64,000 nt of DNA from Alentia gelatinosa (lineage: Eukaryota > Annelida > Polychaeta > Phyllodocida > Polynoidae): assembly GCA_950022655.1 (NCBI GenBank), contig OX465589.1:29799970-29863969 (forward strand), given 5' to 3'. This document shows, piece by piece, positions 19,870 to 30,851 of the stretch. Below the pieces are notes generated by a model that was not told the DNA's origin, did no database searches, and was given only the letters and a program-made list of their open reading frames with translations. Both the position numbers and the translations under genes were made by a program. Position 1 is the stretch's first letter, and every line of letters begins with the position of its first letter.

Positions 19870-22599
19870 AACTGAGGTATCATATAATATTGTTTTGTAT
19901 CTATAGATAAAATATCAATCTTAAATTTGCATTATTTCTGGAATTATAAAGGAAAAATGGTTAATTACACTGGTTGCATCATGAGCTATATCGGGGTGTA
20001 TCGGGACCATGGCACCTTTTTCATGCACCCTCCCAATACGTTACGACGCGCACCGACGCGCACCGACGCACACCGACGCGGAACGATACGCTTCGACATG
20101 CCTTCCGACGTGCTACGATATGGTAATTTTGTATCGGCTTGCATTGGCTCGTGTCGGCATCGTCGGGTGCAGGGTCTTAGGGTAAGAATTAGGTTTAGAG
20201 TTAGGGTTGGGGTTGAACTTAAAACGCCATTCTAACAGTATCCTGCAACACAGGTACAGGTACCGGTACAAAAATATTAAGTTCTCTGATGCAGTGTAGT
20301 TTTGAAATGAATCATTTACTAAGCTGTACATCTAGATTTTGAGAATGATAAGAATCAATGAAAGCAATACACACACCACAGGTGTCATTTCCTAAAGTCT
20401 GTAACTAAATATCCAAGCACAGTCTATCTGAGTCGAGGGCAGACACTGCAGAATGGACACTCAAAACTCGCTCACATTTTCAGCAAAATTTGAAGCTAAG
20501 GTAATATAAATAGTAATAATACTTCCAAAATATTCTACTTCATGTATATCCATATTTGCATCTATTAAATACTCAAGTTCAGTACTGGAAAAAAATGGGT
20601 CGAATTCGTTGTGGGTCGTGTTCAATTTACGGGTCGAGTTTGTTGTGGGTCGAGTTTTTTATTGATTGATTTTGTTGCGGGTCGAGTTTTCGAGTATTCA
20701 TGAGTGACTCTAATTGGTCAAGGGTTAGGGTTAGGGTTAGGGTCAGGGTTAGGGTTAGGGTTAGGATAGGGTAAGGGCTAGGGTTAGGGTTAAGTACAGG
20801 GATAGGAATAGGTGATAGGGTTAGGGAGAGGGTTAGTGATAGGGATAGGGATAGTGTTAGTGTTAGGGTTAGGGTTGGTGTTGAACTTAAAACGCCCTTC
20901 TAACAGTATCCGGCAATACAGGGTTAGGGTTAGGGATAGGGTAAGAGTTAGGGTTGGGATAGGGATAGGGTCAGGGTTAGGGTTAGGATAGGGTTAGGGA
21001 TAGGGCTAGGGATAGGGTTAGGGATAGAGTTAGGGATGGGGATAGGGTTAGGGTTAGGGCTAGGGTTAGGGTAAGAGGGGGTGTCCACCAAGCTCCCGAC
21101 GCGAACTGACGCGCCCTGATATTGCCCATTCGATACAAAATCCATATCGTAACAAAATCTTAAAGCTTATCAGGGCAGTTGGTAAGTTTTCTACGATAAC
21201 GCTACTGACGCGGCTCAATGCGCACCGATAGAAAATTATGAAATTTTCAGAATCTGTAGAATCTATAATGCTAAAGTGGCTCTGCAAAAATTGTGAAATT
21301 TGATAGTAGATAAGGTCTCAAAACGATCATTTTATACTTTAACTGAGGTATCATATAATATTGTTTTGTATCTACAGATAAAATATCAATCTTAAATATG
21401 CATTATTTCTGGAATTATAAAGGAAAAATGGTTAATTACACTGGTTGCATCATGAGCTATATCGGGGTGTATCGGGACCATGGCACCTTTTTCATGCACC
21501 CTCCCAATACGTTACAAAGCGCACCGACGCGCACCGACGCGAACCGATACGCTACGACATGCCTTCCGACGTGCTACGATATGGTAGTTTTGAAACGGCT
21601 CGCGTCGGCTCGTGTCGGCGTTGGTGGGTGCAGGGTCTTAGGGATAGAATTAGGTTTAGGGTTAATGTTGGGGTTGACCTCAAAACGCCATTCTAACAGT
21701 ATCCTGCAATACAGGTACAGGTACCGGTACAAAAATATTAAGTTCTCTCTGATGCATTGTAGTTTTGAAATGAATTGTTTACTAAGCTGTACATCTAGAT
21801 TTTGTGAATAATCAAAATTAATGTTAGCAATACACACACCACATGTGTAATTTCCTAGCAACTTTAACTAAATATCCAAGCACAGTCTACCTAAGTCGAG
21901 GGCAGACACTGCAGAATGGACACTCAAAACTCGCTCACATTTTCAGCAAAATTTGAAGCTAAGGTAATATAAATAGTAATAATATTTCCAAAATATTCTA
22001 CTTCATGTATATCCATATTTGCATCTATTCAATACTCAAGTTCAGTACTGGAAAAAAATGGGTCAAATTTGTTGTGGGTCGAGTTCCATTTACGGGTCGA
22101 ATTTGTTGTGGGTCGAGTTTTTTATTGATCGATTTTGTTGCGGGTCGAGTTTTCAAGTATTCATGAGTGACTCTAATTGGTTAAGAATTAGGGTTAGGGT
22201 TAGGGTTAGGGTTAGGATAGGGAAAGGGTTAGGGTTAGGGTTAGGATAGGGTTAGGGATAGGGCTAGGGATAGGGTTAGGGATAGAGTTAGGGATGGGGA
22301 TAGGGTTAGGGTTAGGGCTAGCGTTAGGGTTAGAGGGGGTGTCCACCAAGCTCCCGACGCGAACTGATGCGCCCTGATATTGCCCATCCGATATAAAATC
22401 CATATCGTACTAAAATCGTAGAGCTCATCGGGGCAGTTGGTAAGTTTTCTACGATAACGCTACTGACGCGGCTCAATGCGCACCGATGCGAACTGATGCA
22501 AAACCTGTATCGCAGTGTATAGATGACTCTTTTAACGGGAAATCATATGAAATAATCGATAGAAAATTATGAAATTTTCAGAATATGTGGAATCTATAA
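19870..22599 (+). repeat. 2802-bp higher-order repeat, copy 1
   Basis: An A-B dimer almost identical to 22672-25401 at a constant 2802-bp offset. Differences seen include gcattgg/gcgttgg near 20141/22943 and gggctaggg/gggttaggg near 20776/23578. The left limit is approximate. Confidence 0.8.
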
Positions 22600-22671
22600 T
22601 GCTAAAGTGGCTCTGCAAAAATTGTGAAATTTGATAGTAGATAAGGTCTCAAAACGATCATTTTATACTTT

Positions 22672-25401
22672 AACTGAGGTATCATATAATATTGTTTTGT
22701 ATCTATAGATAAAATATCAATCTTAAATTTGCATTATTTCTGGAATTATAAAGGAAAAATGGTTAATTACACTGGTTGCATCATGAGCTATATCGGGGTG
22801 TATCGGGACCATGGCACCTTTTTCATGCACCCTCCCAATACGTTACGACGCGCACCGACGCGCACCGACGCACACCGACGCGGAACGATACGCTTCGACA
22901 TGCCTTCCGACGTGCTACGATATGGTAATTTTGTATCGGCTTGCGTTGGCTCGTGTCGGCATCGTCGGGTGCAGGGTCTTAGGGTAAGAATTAGGTTTAG
23001 AGTTAGGGTTGGGGTTGAACTTAAAACGCCATTCTAACAGTATCCTGCAACACAGGTACAGGTACCGGTACAAAAATATTAAGTTCTCTGATGCAGTGTA
23101 GTTTTGAAATGAATCATTTACTAAGCTGTACATCTAGATTTTGAGAATGATAAGAATCAATGAAAGCAATACACACACCACAGGTGTCATTTCCTAAAGT
23201 CTGTAACTAAATATCCAAGCACAGTCTATCTGAGTCGAGGGCAGACACTGCAGAATGGACACTCAAAACTCGCTCACATTTTCAGCAAAATTTGAAGCTA
23301 AGGTAATATAAATAGTAATAATACTTCCAAAATATTCTACTTCATGTATATCCATATTTGCATCTATTAAATACTCAAGTTCAGTACTGGAAAAAAATGG
23401 GTCGAATTCGTTGTGGGTCGTGTTCAATTTACGGGTCGAGTTTGTTGTGGGTCGAGTTTTTTATTGATTGATTTTGTTGCGGGTCGAGTTTTCGAGTATT
23501 CATGAGTGACTCTAATTGGTCAAGGGTTAGGGTTAGGGTTAGGGTCAGTGTTAGGGTTAGGGTTAGGATAGGGTAAGGGTTAGGGTTAGGGTTAAGTACA
23601 GGGATAGGAATAGGTGATAGGGTTAGGGAGAGGGTTAGTGATAGGGATAGGGATAGTGTTAGTGTTAGGGTTAGGGTTGGTGTTGAACTTAAAACGCCCT
23701 TCTAACAGTATCCGGCAATACAGGGTTAGGGTTAGGGATAGGGTAAGAGTTAGGGTTGGGATAGGGATAGGGTCAGGGTTAGGGTTAGGATAGGGTTAGG
23801 GATAGGGCTAGGGATAGGGTTAGGGATAGAGTTAGGGATGGGGATAGGGTTAGGGTTAGGGCTAGGGTTAGGGTAAGAGGGGGTGTCCACCAAGCTCCCG
23901 ACGCGAACTGACGCGCCCTGATATTGCCCATTCGATACAAAATCCATATCGTAACAAAATCTTAAAGCTTATCAGGGCAGTTGGTAAGTTTTCTACGATA
24001 ACGCTACTGACGCGGCTCAATGCGCACCGATAGAAAATTATGAAATTTTCAGAATCTGTAGAATCTATAATGCTAAAGTGGCTCTGCAAAAATTGTGAAA
24101 TTTGATAGTAGATAAGGTCTCAAAACGATCATTTTATACTTTAACTGAGGTATCATATAATATTGTTTTGTATCTACAGATAAAATATCAATCTTAAATA
24201 TGCATTATTTCTGGAATTATAAAGGAAAAATGGTTAATTACACTGGTTGCATCATGAGCTATATCGGGGTGTATCGGGACCATGGCACCTTTTTCATGCA
24301 CCCTCCCAATACGTTACAAAGCGCACCGACGCGCACCGACGCGAACCGATACGCTACGACATGCCTTCCGACGTGCTACGATATGGTAGTTTTGAAACGG
24401 CTCGCGTCGGCTCGTGTCGGCGTTGGTGGGTGCAGGGTCTTAGGGATAGAATTAGGTTTAGGGTTAATGTTGGGGTTGACCTCAAAACGCCATTCTAACA
24501 GTATCCTGCAATACAGGTACAGGTACCGGTACAAAAATATTAAGTTCTCTCTGATGCATTGTAGTTTTGAAATGAATTGTTTACTAAGCTGTACATCTAG
24601 ATTTTGTGAATAATCAAAATTAATGTTAGCGATACACACACCACATGTGTAATTTCCTAGCAACTTTAACTAAATATCCAAGCACAGTCTACCTAAGTCG
24701 AGGGCAGACACTGCAGAATGGACACTCAAAACTCGCTCACATTTTCAGCAAAATTTGAAGCTAAGGTAATATAAATAGTAATAATATTTCCAAAATATTC
24801 TACTTCATGTATATCCATATTTGCATCTATTCAATACTCAAGTTCAGTACTGGAAAAAAATGGGTCAAATTTGTTGTGGGTCGAGTTCCATTTACGGGTC
24901 GAATTTGTTGTGGGTCGAGTTTTTTATTGATCGATTTTGTTGCGGGTCGAGTTTTCAAGTATTCATGAGTGACTCTAATTGGTTAAGGATTAGGGTTAGG
25001 GTTAGGGTTAGGGTTAGGATAGGGAAAGGGTTAGGGTTAGGGTTAGGATAGGGTTAGGGATAGGGCTAGGGATAGGGTTAGGGATAGAGTTAGGGATGGG
25101 GATAGGGTTAGGGTTAGGGCTAGCGTTAGGGTTAGAGGGGGTGTCCACCAAGCTCCCGACGCGAACTGACGCGCCCTGATATTGCCCATCCGATATAAAA
25201 TCCATATCGTACTAAAATCGTAGAGCTCATCGGGGCAGTTGGTAAGTTTTCTACGATAACGCTACTGACGCGGCTCAATGCGCACCGATGCGAACTGATG
25301 CAAAACCTGTATCGCAGTGTATAGATGACTCTTTTAACGGGAAATCATATGAAATAATCGATATAAAATTATGAAATTTTCAGAATCTGTAGAATCTATA
25401 A
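22672..25401 (+). repeat. 2802-bp higher-order repeat, copy 2
   Basis: Second copy of the A-B dimer, interrupted on the right by the YR retrotransposon at 25402. The insertion point corresponds to 22599 in copy 1, which serves as an empty site (ctataatgctaaag). Confidence 0.8.
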
Positions 25402-25540
25402 TTAACAAAGACCGGGCTGCAGAAAAAATGTATTTATTGCACATGGAATTGATAAAACATTGCATGGTAAAAGCAGATAAACACATTTCAGGTAAAACGA
25501 TAAAACGATAAGAGAGATAAACGATTATACATTATGAGCC
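25402..25540 (-). repeat. YR element 2, split repeat B2
   Basis: 139 bp, starting ttaacaaagaccggg and ending attatgagcc on the plus strand; it matches 25794-25932 with no difference noticed. It is the 3' terminal repeat of the minus-strand element. Confidence 0.93.
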
Positions 25541-25588
25541 CTATGGCGATAGGTAAAAAATAGAAAAAAGGTGTGGGTGGGTGGGTAG

Positions 25589-25793
25589 TGAAAAAATTCC
25601 CGTGCATCGACAGTGAATGCAATATCAGGAATGACGCTAGTAGAGGCGTCAGCTGGTCATGTGACCAGAGAAATAATTAACATAAATGTTCGATCAACCA
25701 CCGCAGTGTTACCTGTTACAAGAGTATGTTCGATTAGAGTTGACAAAAGGCAGCCCGGCAGTAAATTATATGTAATTTACAATTACTGCACAA
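25589..25793 (-). repeat. YR element 2, split repeat A2
   Basis: 205 bp, from tgaaaaaattcccg to actgcacaa on the plus strand. It differs from A1 (29372-29576) at one noticed base (gttcgatt against gttcggtt), consistent with recent insertion. Confidence 0.93.
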
Positions 25794-25932
25794 TTAACAA
25801 AGACCGGGCTGCAGAAAAAATGTATTTATTGCACATGGAATTGATAAAACATTGCATGGTAAAAGCAGATAAACACATTTCAGGTAAAACGATAAAACGA
25901 TAAGAGAGATAAACGATTATACATTATGAGCC
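25794..25932 (-). repeat. YR element 2, split repeat B1
   Basis: 139-bp copy of B directly adjoining A2. The recombinase ORF ends inside it, at 25917. Confidence 0.93.
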
Positions 25933-26846
25933 AAAGAGGAGGCTAGGGCAGTAGAAGTTTGGGGGGGAACCAGCTTGGGTACATATGCTCGGAAGCCCCC
26001 GACCGAGGTCCAGGCCCCGTGGGCCATTATTTTGTCCTCGGGGACGCCCGAAAGCGCTGCTTGTTGGGCACCCATCCTCCTGAGAGCGTGGAGGGTAAAG
26101 GAGTGCCATTGTGGGTATCCTGTTGCCCGGAGGGCTGATCGTACAACCGGAGGTATGGCGTCAGGTCGTAGAGGGGCGCCGCACCTAGAGACAAAAGCCG
26201 CGGCGGAAGGAAGCGCCGGGACGGAGTCGCGGTATCTCTCCCATGCCCCGACCGGGCAGAAAGTGCCGTTGGTGCGCGTAACGGGGATTGAGAAAAAGCT
26301 CGCCGGTCCAGCCGAGGTCTTTGTGGAGCGAACCGTTATGTTTAGGCCCTCGTCCGAGACCAAGATGTCCCTGCGGCGCAGGGTATGAAGAGAGGCCCCG
26401 ACAGGGCCTGTCGTGAGGAGATTTGACTGACGTAACAGCGTCGTGTAGCCGAGGAGGAGAAGGGACCGGGCCGCCAGCTGGACCGGGCCAGGGGCATCCA
26501 GCGCCATTAGCACGACTTTGAAGATATCCAGCGGGACCGGGGCGGCCGGAGACGCCTGGTGCGAGGATAAGCGCTGGGCGCCCTTGATAGCGCGAGTAAC
26601 GAGGATGGAATCGCAGACTCCGGTCGCGCTACCACTTGCCCGTAAAAAGGTCCGCGCCCCGGAAAAATAATTCCGGACAGACGCCGGGCTTTTGAAGCTG
26701 TTCGCCAAAAACTGTATGAAGAGGGCGAGTTGAGTCGGGGACGGGTCGAGGTGGTTGAAACTGTGTGCCATCATAAACGAGACGTATGCCTGCATCTGGC
26801 GATGTAGGTTCTGTGCGGTGCCGATGGATGCTGCTGCCGTCCACAA
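25917..26846 (-). CDS. Tyrosine recombinase of YR retrotransposon 2
   Basis: An open frame of 309 codons, with the same frame open back to a TAG at 26909-26907. The listed first codon is TTG, and the true start may be an internal ATG or an upstream fusion. It has an N-terminal SAM-like helical region (residues 10-75) and a catalytic domain: R139 in LLRQSN, H253 and R256 in HALR, H276 and W279 in MAHGAW, and candidate nucleophile Y288 in RAYVPK. This is the conserved R-HxxR-H/W-Y set of the lambda-integrase fold. The enzyme would integrate circular element DNA without duplicating the target, which fits the clean junctions. It lies in the same frame as the upstream RNase H. It is the only apparently intact catalytic domain in this element. 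Confidence 0.87.
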   Translation of the reverse strand: MWTAAASIGTAQNLHRQMQAYVSFMMAHSFNHLDPSPTQLALFIQFLANSFKSPASVRNYFSGARTFLRASGSATGVCDSILVTRAIKGAQRLSSHQASPAAPVPLDIFKVVLMALDAPGPVQLAARSLLLLGYTTLLRQSNLLTTGPVGASLHTLRRRDILVSDEGLNITVRSTKTSAGPASFFSIPVTRTNGTFCPVGAWERYRDSVPALPSAAAFVSRCGAPLRPDAIPPVVRSALRATGYPQWHSFTLHALRRMGAQQAALSGVPEDKIMAHGAWTSVGGFRAYVPKLVPPQTSTALASSLAHNV

Positions 26847-26906
26847 ATTCCGGAGGGACGAAATGAGGCAGGGGTTTGCGTTATCTGGAACACAGAAAAA
26901 AGAAAA

Positions 26907-27497
26907 CTACGTTGGAGACAACACATATGATAGCGGTGCTGGATCTCGACGGGACAAATTTCGATCCTTAACTAATTTCAGGGCGAGTTTAGCCTTATCC
27001 TGGTCGAAACTCGCGCGGGAGAGGGCGTCTGCGAGAACGAGTTGGTCCCCCGGCTTATGGACTACGCAAACTATCACATCGTGTAGGGCCTCGATTAACG
27101 CGATTTCTCACGCGCAGGCGGCCAGAATAGGGTCTCGAGTCCTTCCGGAGTTCAAAGCGTACATTGCCGCTGAATTATCCGTAGTGACTTGGATGATATG
27201 GCCTCGCGTTCCGGGTGGTCTCAGCGACTTGACCGAGAGGAGGCAGTTGATTGCCTCGATCTGGCTGATATGATACGCCTCTCGATATGCCTCTGGGAGG
27301 GGAATACTATAATAAGTTTTTGCTGTCTCGCAGAAAGCGCCGAGGCCCCTCGGGGAAGCATCGCATTCGATCTCGACCGAGGGCCGGTCTTTGATGATCA
27401 GCTTTTTTCCGTTTGAGTTCTTCGCGATCCAGTTATGCGAGAGTCCGTCTGGTCGTTCATGGAGTACTTGCAGCAATTGGTGAAAGTTCTGTATCAC
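26907..27497 (-). pseudogene. RNase H domain of YR retrotransposon 2 (in-frame stops)
   Basis: Same frame as the recombinase. Contains IECDASPRGLGAF, SQIEAINCLL, QVTTDNSAAM and, after an in-frame TGA at 27110-27108, the conserved HKPGDQLVLADALSRA. The four acidic positions expected of a retroelement RNase H (D, E, D, D) are all visible. TGA stands where related elements read CARQAW, consistent with CGA to TGA decay at a CpG. A TAG follows at 26909-26907, between the RNase H and recombinase modules; it might be the original ORF boundary. Upstream, the RT palm is missing at a deletion near 27480. Confidence 0.82.
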
Positions 27498-28092
27498 GAA
27501 TCAATGCCTCCACGGTGCCCTCCAGGTCGTTGGGGGCGAGAGCGGGGGTGTGGTAGGCACCTTCAGCACATTCTGTTGTTGTGAAAACATTTGAGAAAAC
27601 ATGGACCGGGGGTATCGGTGCACCGACCGCCTCTCCAGGGTCGGGGTATTCCTCCCGTAAGGAGCCGATACCATTGTCCAGCCTAGGGACAATTCCCTCC
27701 AGCCGTCGGTCTGAGGGCGCGTCCCGTGTGGGGCGGCACGGCGTGGAGGGGCCAGCTGGACCGGCCACGGTCATGAGAACATGAGGAACAACGCGATCAC
27801 AAATGTCATGAACATGAGAAACAACATGGTCAACATCATCAGGTACAGTAGAACAAACACGTGAAAAAGAATAAGAAACATCACGATCATTTTCAGGTTC
27901 AACAATACTTCCCAAAGATACACTGCCATAGTCAGTAAGATGTAGAACGCGTGCCGGGGTGCGACCACGTGTAGGTTTGTTTTTGTTATGGTAGTCGCCC
28001 ACCACGTGACCAGTCTGCACATGACTCGCACTGTTTATGTTTGTCGAGAGCACATGGCGTTGGCCGGCACGGGAACAGAACCGTGTACACAC
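27457..28092 (-). pseudogene. N-terminal part of RT ORF, YR retrotransposon 2
   Basis: A 211-codon frame in the position where the polymerase ORF begins. It is low in recognisable motifs and rich in acidic and Val/His-containing segments. It contains none of RT motifs A-E. It runs into the RNase H region near 27480 in another frame, marking a deletion of roughly the whole RT core. CACGTG motifs lie nearby. Assignment rests on position, not on homology. Confidence 0.5.
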
Positions 28093-28205
28093 ATCAGGGC
28101 GGCGGTTGAAACATACATGTGCATTGTCCGCGTCGCGTGAAAGCGCGCCCGACCTGGTAGAGTTATAAAATACACGGGTTCTGTACCTTTTTGTATTCCG
28201 GTTCT

Positions 28206-28574
28206 TTACTTTCCAAACCCCGGAGCAGCGGGGGCCTTTTGTCCGGACCGGCAGTTGATTTGCAGGTGCGGGAACGTTGCCGCCTTGTTATGGAGACATG
28301 ATACGCATATGTGCAGCTTCCGTATGCCTCCTTGCACGTGATGTGTAGCTTCCGGGCATTCGTCTCGCTGGTACGGCTGACATGGCAGCCCGGGGCGGGC
28401 CCTAGCCACGTGATGCGGTAAGTCCATGGCGGTTTGTCCCGGTCTGGCTGCTTCCTTTGTTTTTGGGGCTGTCGTCGCTTGGCCGCCCGGCACGTGAGCC
28501 AGCCGTGTTTGCAGTCGGTCAATTTCATAAGAATTTAACCACGTGATTCTTCCGTTTGCGACCCTGTCGCACAC
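28206..28574 (-). pseudogene. gag: Gag C-terminal part, YR retrotransposon 2 (frameshifted)
   Basis: Overlaps the end of the main gag frame and appears to continue it after a frameshift near 28540. It contains a Cys/His-rich stretch (PCQPYQRDEC, HHVQGG, HICVSCLHN) in the position of the zinc-binding module of the other YR gag proteins here. A 1-bp indel or assembly error near 28540-28570 would explain the split. Confidence 0.6.
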
Positions 28575-29293
28575 CTCCTCGGAAAAACACCGGACATTGG
28601 CCCACGGAAATCCCTGGCGTCGTCCAAGATGGCCTCCAGGTGGGCCCCCATGGCCTCCCGGGTCTCCTCGTCCGGGGCAATCTTCGCTAATTGCAGGAAA
28701 CCATAGGCGTACTCCGGGATGGTTAGATCGTCCACTCCCGTCTTAGTTCTCTTAGGGCCCCTAAATATAAAATGGTGGGGCATCGTGCAGTTACCTTTGA
28801 TGTCCGGTCGAAGAGCGGCCCGGACAGCCTGGGCCACCCGGTCCGCGGCATCCCCCTGTAGATCCAGGTCCGATATCCTCTCTGGGAGCACTGGCGTCGG
28901 TAGGCGGGCAAGGTGGTGAGGGTGGTTGTACAAACCCGAGCGGTGCTCGTGGTCACGGCTGGACGAGCGGCGTGCGTCGTTTCCCGCGTGCCGGTCGGGC
29001 TGCCCTGGCGCCTTGTTAGAAGCGTCATGGGTATTAGAATTCCGGACAAGCTGCGATAACATCGATGTAATGCTTTCCAGCCTGCCGTCGATCGCGTCAA
29101 CCCTTCCGGCAACATCTTGAATTTCTGCCGCATTTCTTCTTGCCAATGGTCCGGAGCTCGAGGAGGACGCCGGCGACCCAGGGACGCCATCGTGGTCGCC
29201 ATCTTGGTCTGACATGTTTGCCGGGTTCTCCTGGTTCTTTTTCCGGGTTTGACTCCGTTTTTTCGGCGAAGTAGCCTGCTTCCGTCTGGGCAT
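28535..29293 (-). CDS. gag: Gag-like protein of YR retrotransposon 2
   Basis: 252 codons from ATG at 29293. The N-terminus is highly basic (PRRKQATSPKKRSQTRKK), followed by a Ser-rich region and a likely helical segment (AAEIQDVAGRVDAIDGRLES) near residues 54-80. A more conserved core follows (LPTPVLPERISDLDLQGD, IPEYAYGFLQLAKIAPDEETREAMG). It is divergent from the gag at 8130 and 38501, so this is a different YR family. It is the first ORF after repeat A1 and presumably the RNA-binding structural protein. The C-terminal zinc-like part is now in another frame. Confidence 0.7.
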   Translation of the reverse strand: MPRRKQATSPKKRSQTRKKNQENPANMSDQDGDHDGVPGSPASSSSSGPLARRNAAEIQDVAGRVDAIDGRLESITSMLSQLVRNSNTHDASNKAPGQPDRHAGNDARRSSSRDHEHRSGLYNHPHHLARLPTPVLPERISDLDLQGDAADRVAQAVRAALRPDIKGNCTMPHHFIFRGPKRTKTGVDDLTIPEYAYGFLQLAKIAPDEETREAMGAHLEAILDDARDFRGPMSGVFPRRCATGSQTEESRG

Positions 29294-29371
29294 CTTGTGC
29301 TCGTTAAAAGGTAGTGGTAGAAATGTTTGTAAAAACCGAAAACGGTAGTAAAAGTTTGAGCGGAGCAGTAA

Positions 29372-29576
29372 TGAAAAAATTCCCGTGCATCGACAGTGAA
29401 TGCAATATCAGGAATGACGCTAGTAGAGGCGTCAGCTGGTCATGTGACCAGAGAAATAATTAACATAAATGTTCGATCAACCACCGCAGTGTTACCTGTT
29501 ACAAGAGTATGTTCGGTTAGAGTTGACAAAAGGCAGCCCGGCAGTAAATTATATGTAATTTACAATTACTGCACAA
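29372..29576 (-). repeat. YR element 2, split repeat A1 (5' terminal)
   Basis: 205 bp at the 5' end of the element, matching 25589-25793 with one noticed mismatch. It probably carries the promoter, since it precedes gag by less than 100 bp. Confidence 0.92.
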
Positions 29577-30620
29577 TGCTAAAGCGGCTCTGCAAAAATT
29601 GTGAAATTTGATAGTAGATAAGGTCTCAAAATGATCATTTTATACTTTAACTGAGGTATCATATAATATTGTTTTGTATCTACAGATAAAATATCAATCT
29701 TAAATATGTATTATTTCTGGAATTATAAAGGAAATATGGTTAATTACACTGGTTGCATCATAAGCTATATCGGGGTGTATCGGGACCATGGCACCTTTTT
29801 CATGCACCCTCCCAATACGTTACGACACGCATCGACGCGCACCGACACGAACCGATATGCTACAATATGCCTTCCGACGTGCTACGATATGGTAATTTTG
29901 TATCGGCTCATGTCGGCTCATGTTGTCATTGGTGGGTGCAGGGTCTTAGGGTTAGAGTTAGGTTTAGGGTTAGGGTTGGGGTTGAACTTAAAACACCATT
30001 CTAACAGTATCCTGCAATACAGGTACAGGTACCGGTACAAAAATATTAAGTTCTCTGATGCATTGTAGTTTTGAAATGAATTCTTTACTAAACTGTACAT
30101 CTAGATTTTGAGAATAATCAAAATTAATGTTAGCGATACACACACCACATGTGTCATTTCCTAGCAACTTTAACTAAATATCCAAGCACAGTCTACCTGA
30201 GTCGAGGGCAGACACTGCAGGATGGACACTCAAAACTCGCTCACATTTTCAGCAAAATTTGAAGCTAAGGTAATATAAATAGTAATAATACTTCCAAAAT
30301 ATTCTACTTCATGTATATCCATATTTGCATCTATTCAATACTCAAGTTCAGTACTGGAAAAAAATGGGTCGAATTTGTTGTGGGTCGAGTTCCATTTACG
30401 GGTCGAGTTTGTTGTGGGTTGATTTTTTTATTGATCGATTTTGTTGCGGGTCGAGTTTTTAAATATTCATGAGTGACTAATTGGTTAAGGGTTAGGGTTA
30501 GGGTTAGGGTTAGGGTTAGGATAGGGTAAGGGTTAGGGTTAGGGTTAGGGTAAGAATAGGGTAAGGGTTAGGGTTAGGGTTAAGTACAGGGATAGGAATA
30601 GGGATAGGGTTAGTGATAGG
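29577..30620 (+). repeat. Satellite array, block 4
   Basis: Resumes the interrupted monomer at tgctaaagcgg, then one monomer starts at 29706 (atgtattatttctgg variant). It contains the GGGTCGA cluster and perfect TTAGGG block, and ends within GATAGGG repeats (gttagtgatagg) where the LINE begins. Confidence 0.92.
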
Positions 30621-30851
30621 ATGGCGACCTGAGCGGAGGTGTGTGACCCGGTGAGAGAGAGAGGATCGATTTGTATGTGTATTTATCTTCTCTAGAGCAA
30701 ACTAATGCAACGGAACTGTGAGTACACGTCAACCTTATATGTTGGGTTTCTATTGATGTGGATGACAAGGATTTCCTGTTGATTTTGAGAGATTGTTATT
30801 GACTTCCACTGACCCGTAAATGACACCCGTTATCGCTCAGCCGTGAAGGCA
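30621..30851 (+). other. LINE 5' UTR
   Basis: About 230 bp without a useful ORF, between the satellite junction and the ORF1 ATG. Internal promoters of LINEs normally lie here; no specific element is recognised. This region is absent from the chimera copies. Confidence 0.65.

Larger units (their letters stand above)
19297..25401 (+). repeat. Satellite array, block 3 (A-B dimers)
   Basis: Begins inside the GATAGGG-rich part of a monomer directly after the LINE tail, then monomers start at 19927 (A), 21398 (B), 22729 (A) and 24200 (B). Spacings are 1471, 1331 and 1471 bp. The B monomers here contain the uninterrupted sequence gtgtaatttcctagc that is broken by the chimeras at 8142 and 13807. 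The block ends at a clean YR-retrotransposon insertion. Confidence 0.92.
25402..29576 (-). mobile_element. YR retrotransposon 2 (Ngaro/PAT-like), RT-deleted
   Basis: A 4175-bp element on the minus strand with split direct repeats. Repeat A (205 bp) lies at its 5' end (29372-29576) and again near its 3' end (25589-25793). Repeat B (139 bp) lies at 25794-25932 and 25402-25540. It is inserted in a satellite monomer between ctataa (ending 25401) and tgctaaag (from 29577); intact monomers read ctataatgctaaag, so there is no target duplication. A..B-A-B order and absence of target duplication are diagnostic of YR retrotransposons with split repeats. Gag, RNase H and tyrosine recombinase modules are present; the RT core is absent. 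Confidence 0.93.

Noticed and set aside
25402..25932. Repeats as LTRs of an ordinary LTR retrotransposon
   Set aside because: The repeats are split (A..B-A-B), there is no target duplication and a tyrosine recombinase replaces a DDE integrase.
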